From Candidatus Mcinerneyibacteriota bacterium (GTDB lineage Bacteria; AUK180; JAQVHJ01): a DNA stretch of 16,306 nt. Positions 15,928 through 16,306 of this stretch are shown here, one piece after another. The notes under the pieces are model-generated. The model was not told where the DNA came from and searched no databases. It saw only the letters and a list, made by a program, of their open reading frames with translations. The position numbers were made by a program, and so were the translations under genes. The stretch lies in contig DAOVMD010000016.1 of assembly GCA_030630935.1 (NCBI GenBank), positions 1-16,306 of the forward strand, in the 5' to 3' direction. Numbering within the stretch: position 1 is the stretch's first letter; each line of letters opens with the position of its first letter.

Positions 15928-16306
15928 GAAAATTTTATAAGATAAAGGGCTCTGTTCTGATTTATGTTTTAATTGCAATTATGATTGTAGCTATTCTTAT
16001 AACAAGTTTAATGGTTTCAATCTCTATTCGAAACAAGTTAAATATTCCAAAAAGAAAAGAAATCCAAATGCTTTATACTGCAGAGTCAGGAAATATCTTT
16101 TTAATTAATAAATTAGTAAAAGGAAATAAAATCACATTCAATGAAGAAATTAATTTACGAGATAAATTATCCGAATCATTCCCTGAATTATGCTCTGATT
16201 ATTTGATACAGGGAAACCTTCATTTGCAGCCGGGATTATTTCAGGTCAGTACAAAGGTATCTAATAACTTTATGGAAAAAACTGTTTCACAGAAATTTGG
16301 GATTAA
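15921..16306 (+). CDS. PilX/GspK-like minor pilin family protein, 5' part only
   Basis: An ATG at 15921 overlaps the preceding stop (ATGGTAA) and the frame stays open for 128 codons to the window end, so the 3' part is missing. After a basic leader (MVRKFYKIKG) comes a prepilin-type site between Gly10 and Ser11, followed by a long hydrophobic helix (about 11-33). Position +5 of the mature protein is Tyr15 rather than the Glu of major pilins, as in several PilX/GspK-type minor pilins. The sequence YTAESGN at 52-58 matches the AEAG/AESG signature found after the helix in PilX-like proteins. Minor pilins prime pilus assembly from the tip. There is no strong SD, so translation is probably coupled. 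The gene was identified by reading the frame directly. Confidence 0.7.
   Translation, partial: MVRKFYKIKGSVLIYVLIAIMIVAILITSLMVSISIRNKLNIPKRKEIQMLYTAESGNIFLINKLVKGNKITFNEEINLRDKLSESFPELCSDYLIQGNLHLQPGLFQVSTKVSNNFMEKTVSQKFGI

Overview
This window is AT-rich DNA from an unidentified bacterium, almost certainly an uncultured diderm. It carries Sec signal peptides on large secreted beta-rich proteins and a type IV pilus/type II secretion-like inner-membrane assembly. FlgD-type Ig, OmpL47-type and propeller domains in one giant secreted protein recall candidate phyla around the FCB group, but no marker gene is present and the phylum stays open. No rRNA, tRNA or CRISPR array was seen.

Layout. Positions 1-113 look like the end of an IS21-type insertion sequence: the start codon and Shine-Dalgarno (SD) site of a leftward gene sit at the very edge, preceded by short iterated repeats. 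Positions 114-396 hold no credible gene. From 13398 down to 397 runs one long minus-strand operon with a clear sigma70-type promoter (TTGACT-17-TAAAAT). Its order is: a 38-codon leader ORF not previously called (13345-13229); a 2068-residue secreted multidomain protein; a 205-residue periplasmic TPR protein; a 1842-residue secreted RHS/YD-repeat protein; and a 156-residue multi-spanning membrane protein. Junctions are ATGA, TAATG, ATGA and a 16-nt gap, so the genes should be co-transcribed and translationally coupled.

Positions 13399-14354 form a gene-free block with four degenerate copies of a repeat of about 120 bp. Most copies end in a tandem triplet of a 9-mer close to GGATTAAAC. Inverted copies of the same 9-mer and of a CACGAA-type repeat lie on the right, around a small GC-richer hairpin segment.

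From 14355 a second promoter (TTGACT-17-TAGAAT) drives a plus-strand operon of PilN-like, PilO-like, PilP/GspC-like and PilX/GspK-like genes. The last is cut by the window end. The promoter -10 lies downstream of the longest possible PilN start, so the true start is placed at 14404. No PilM-like gene precedes it.

How they may work together. In the minus operon the RHS protein has a conserved core ending in DPHGL, then a 178-residue unique tail with a charged coiled-coil-like stretch and a hydrophobic helical hairpin. The next gene encodes a small membrane protein. This is the layout of a polymorphic toxin with its immunity protein, and the hairpin suggests a membrane-active toxin. The 2068-residue protein and the TPR protein would be carrier, surface-display or assembly partners. 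This functional reading is inference; the domain content and gene order are seen directly.
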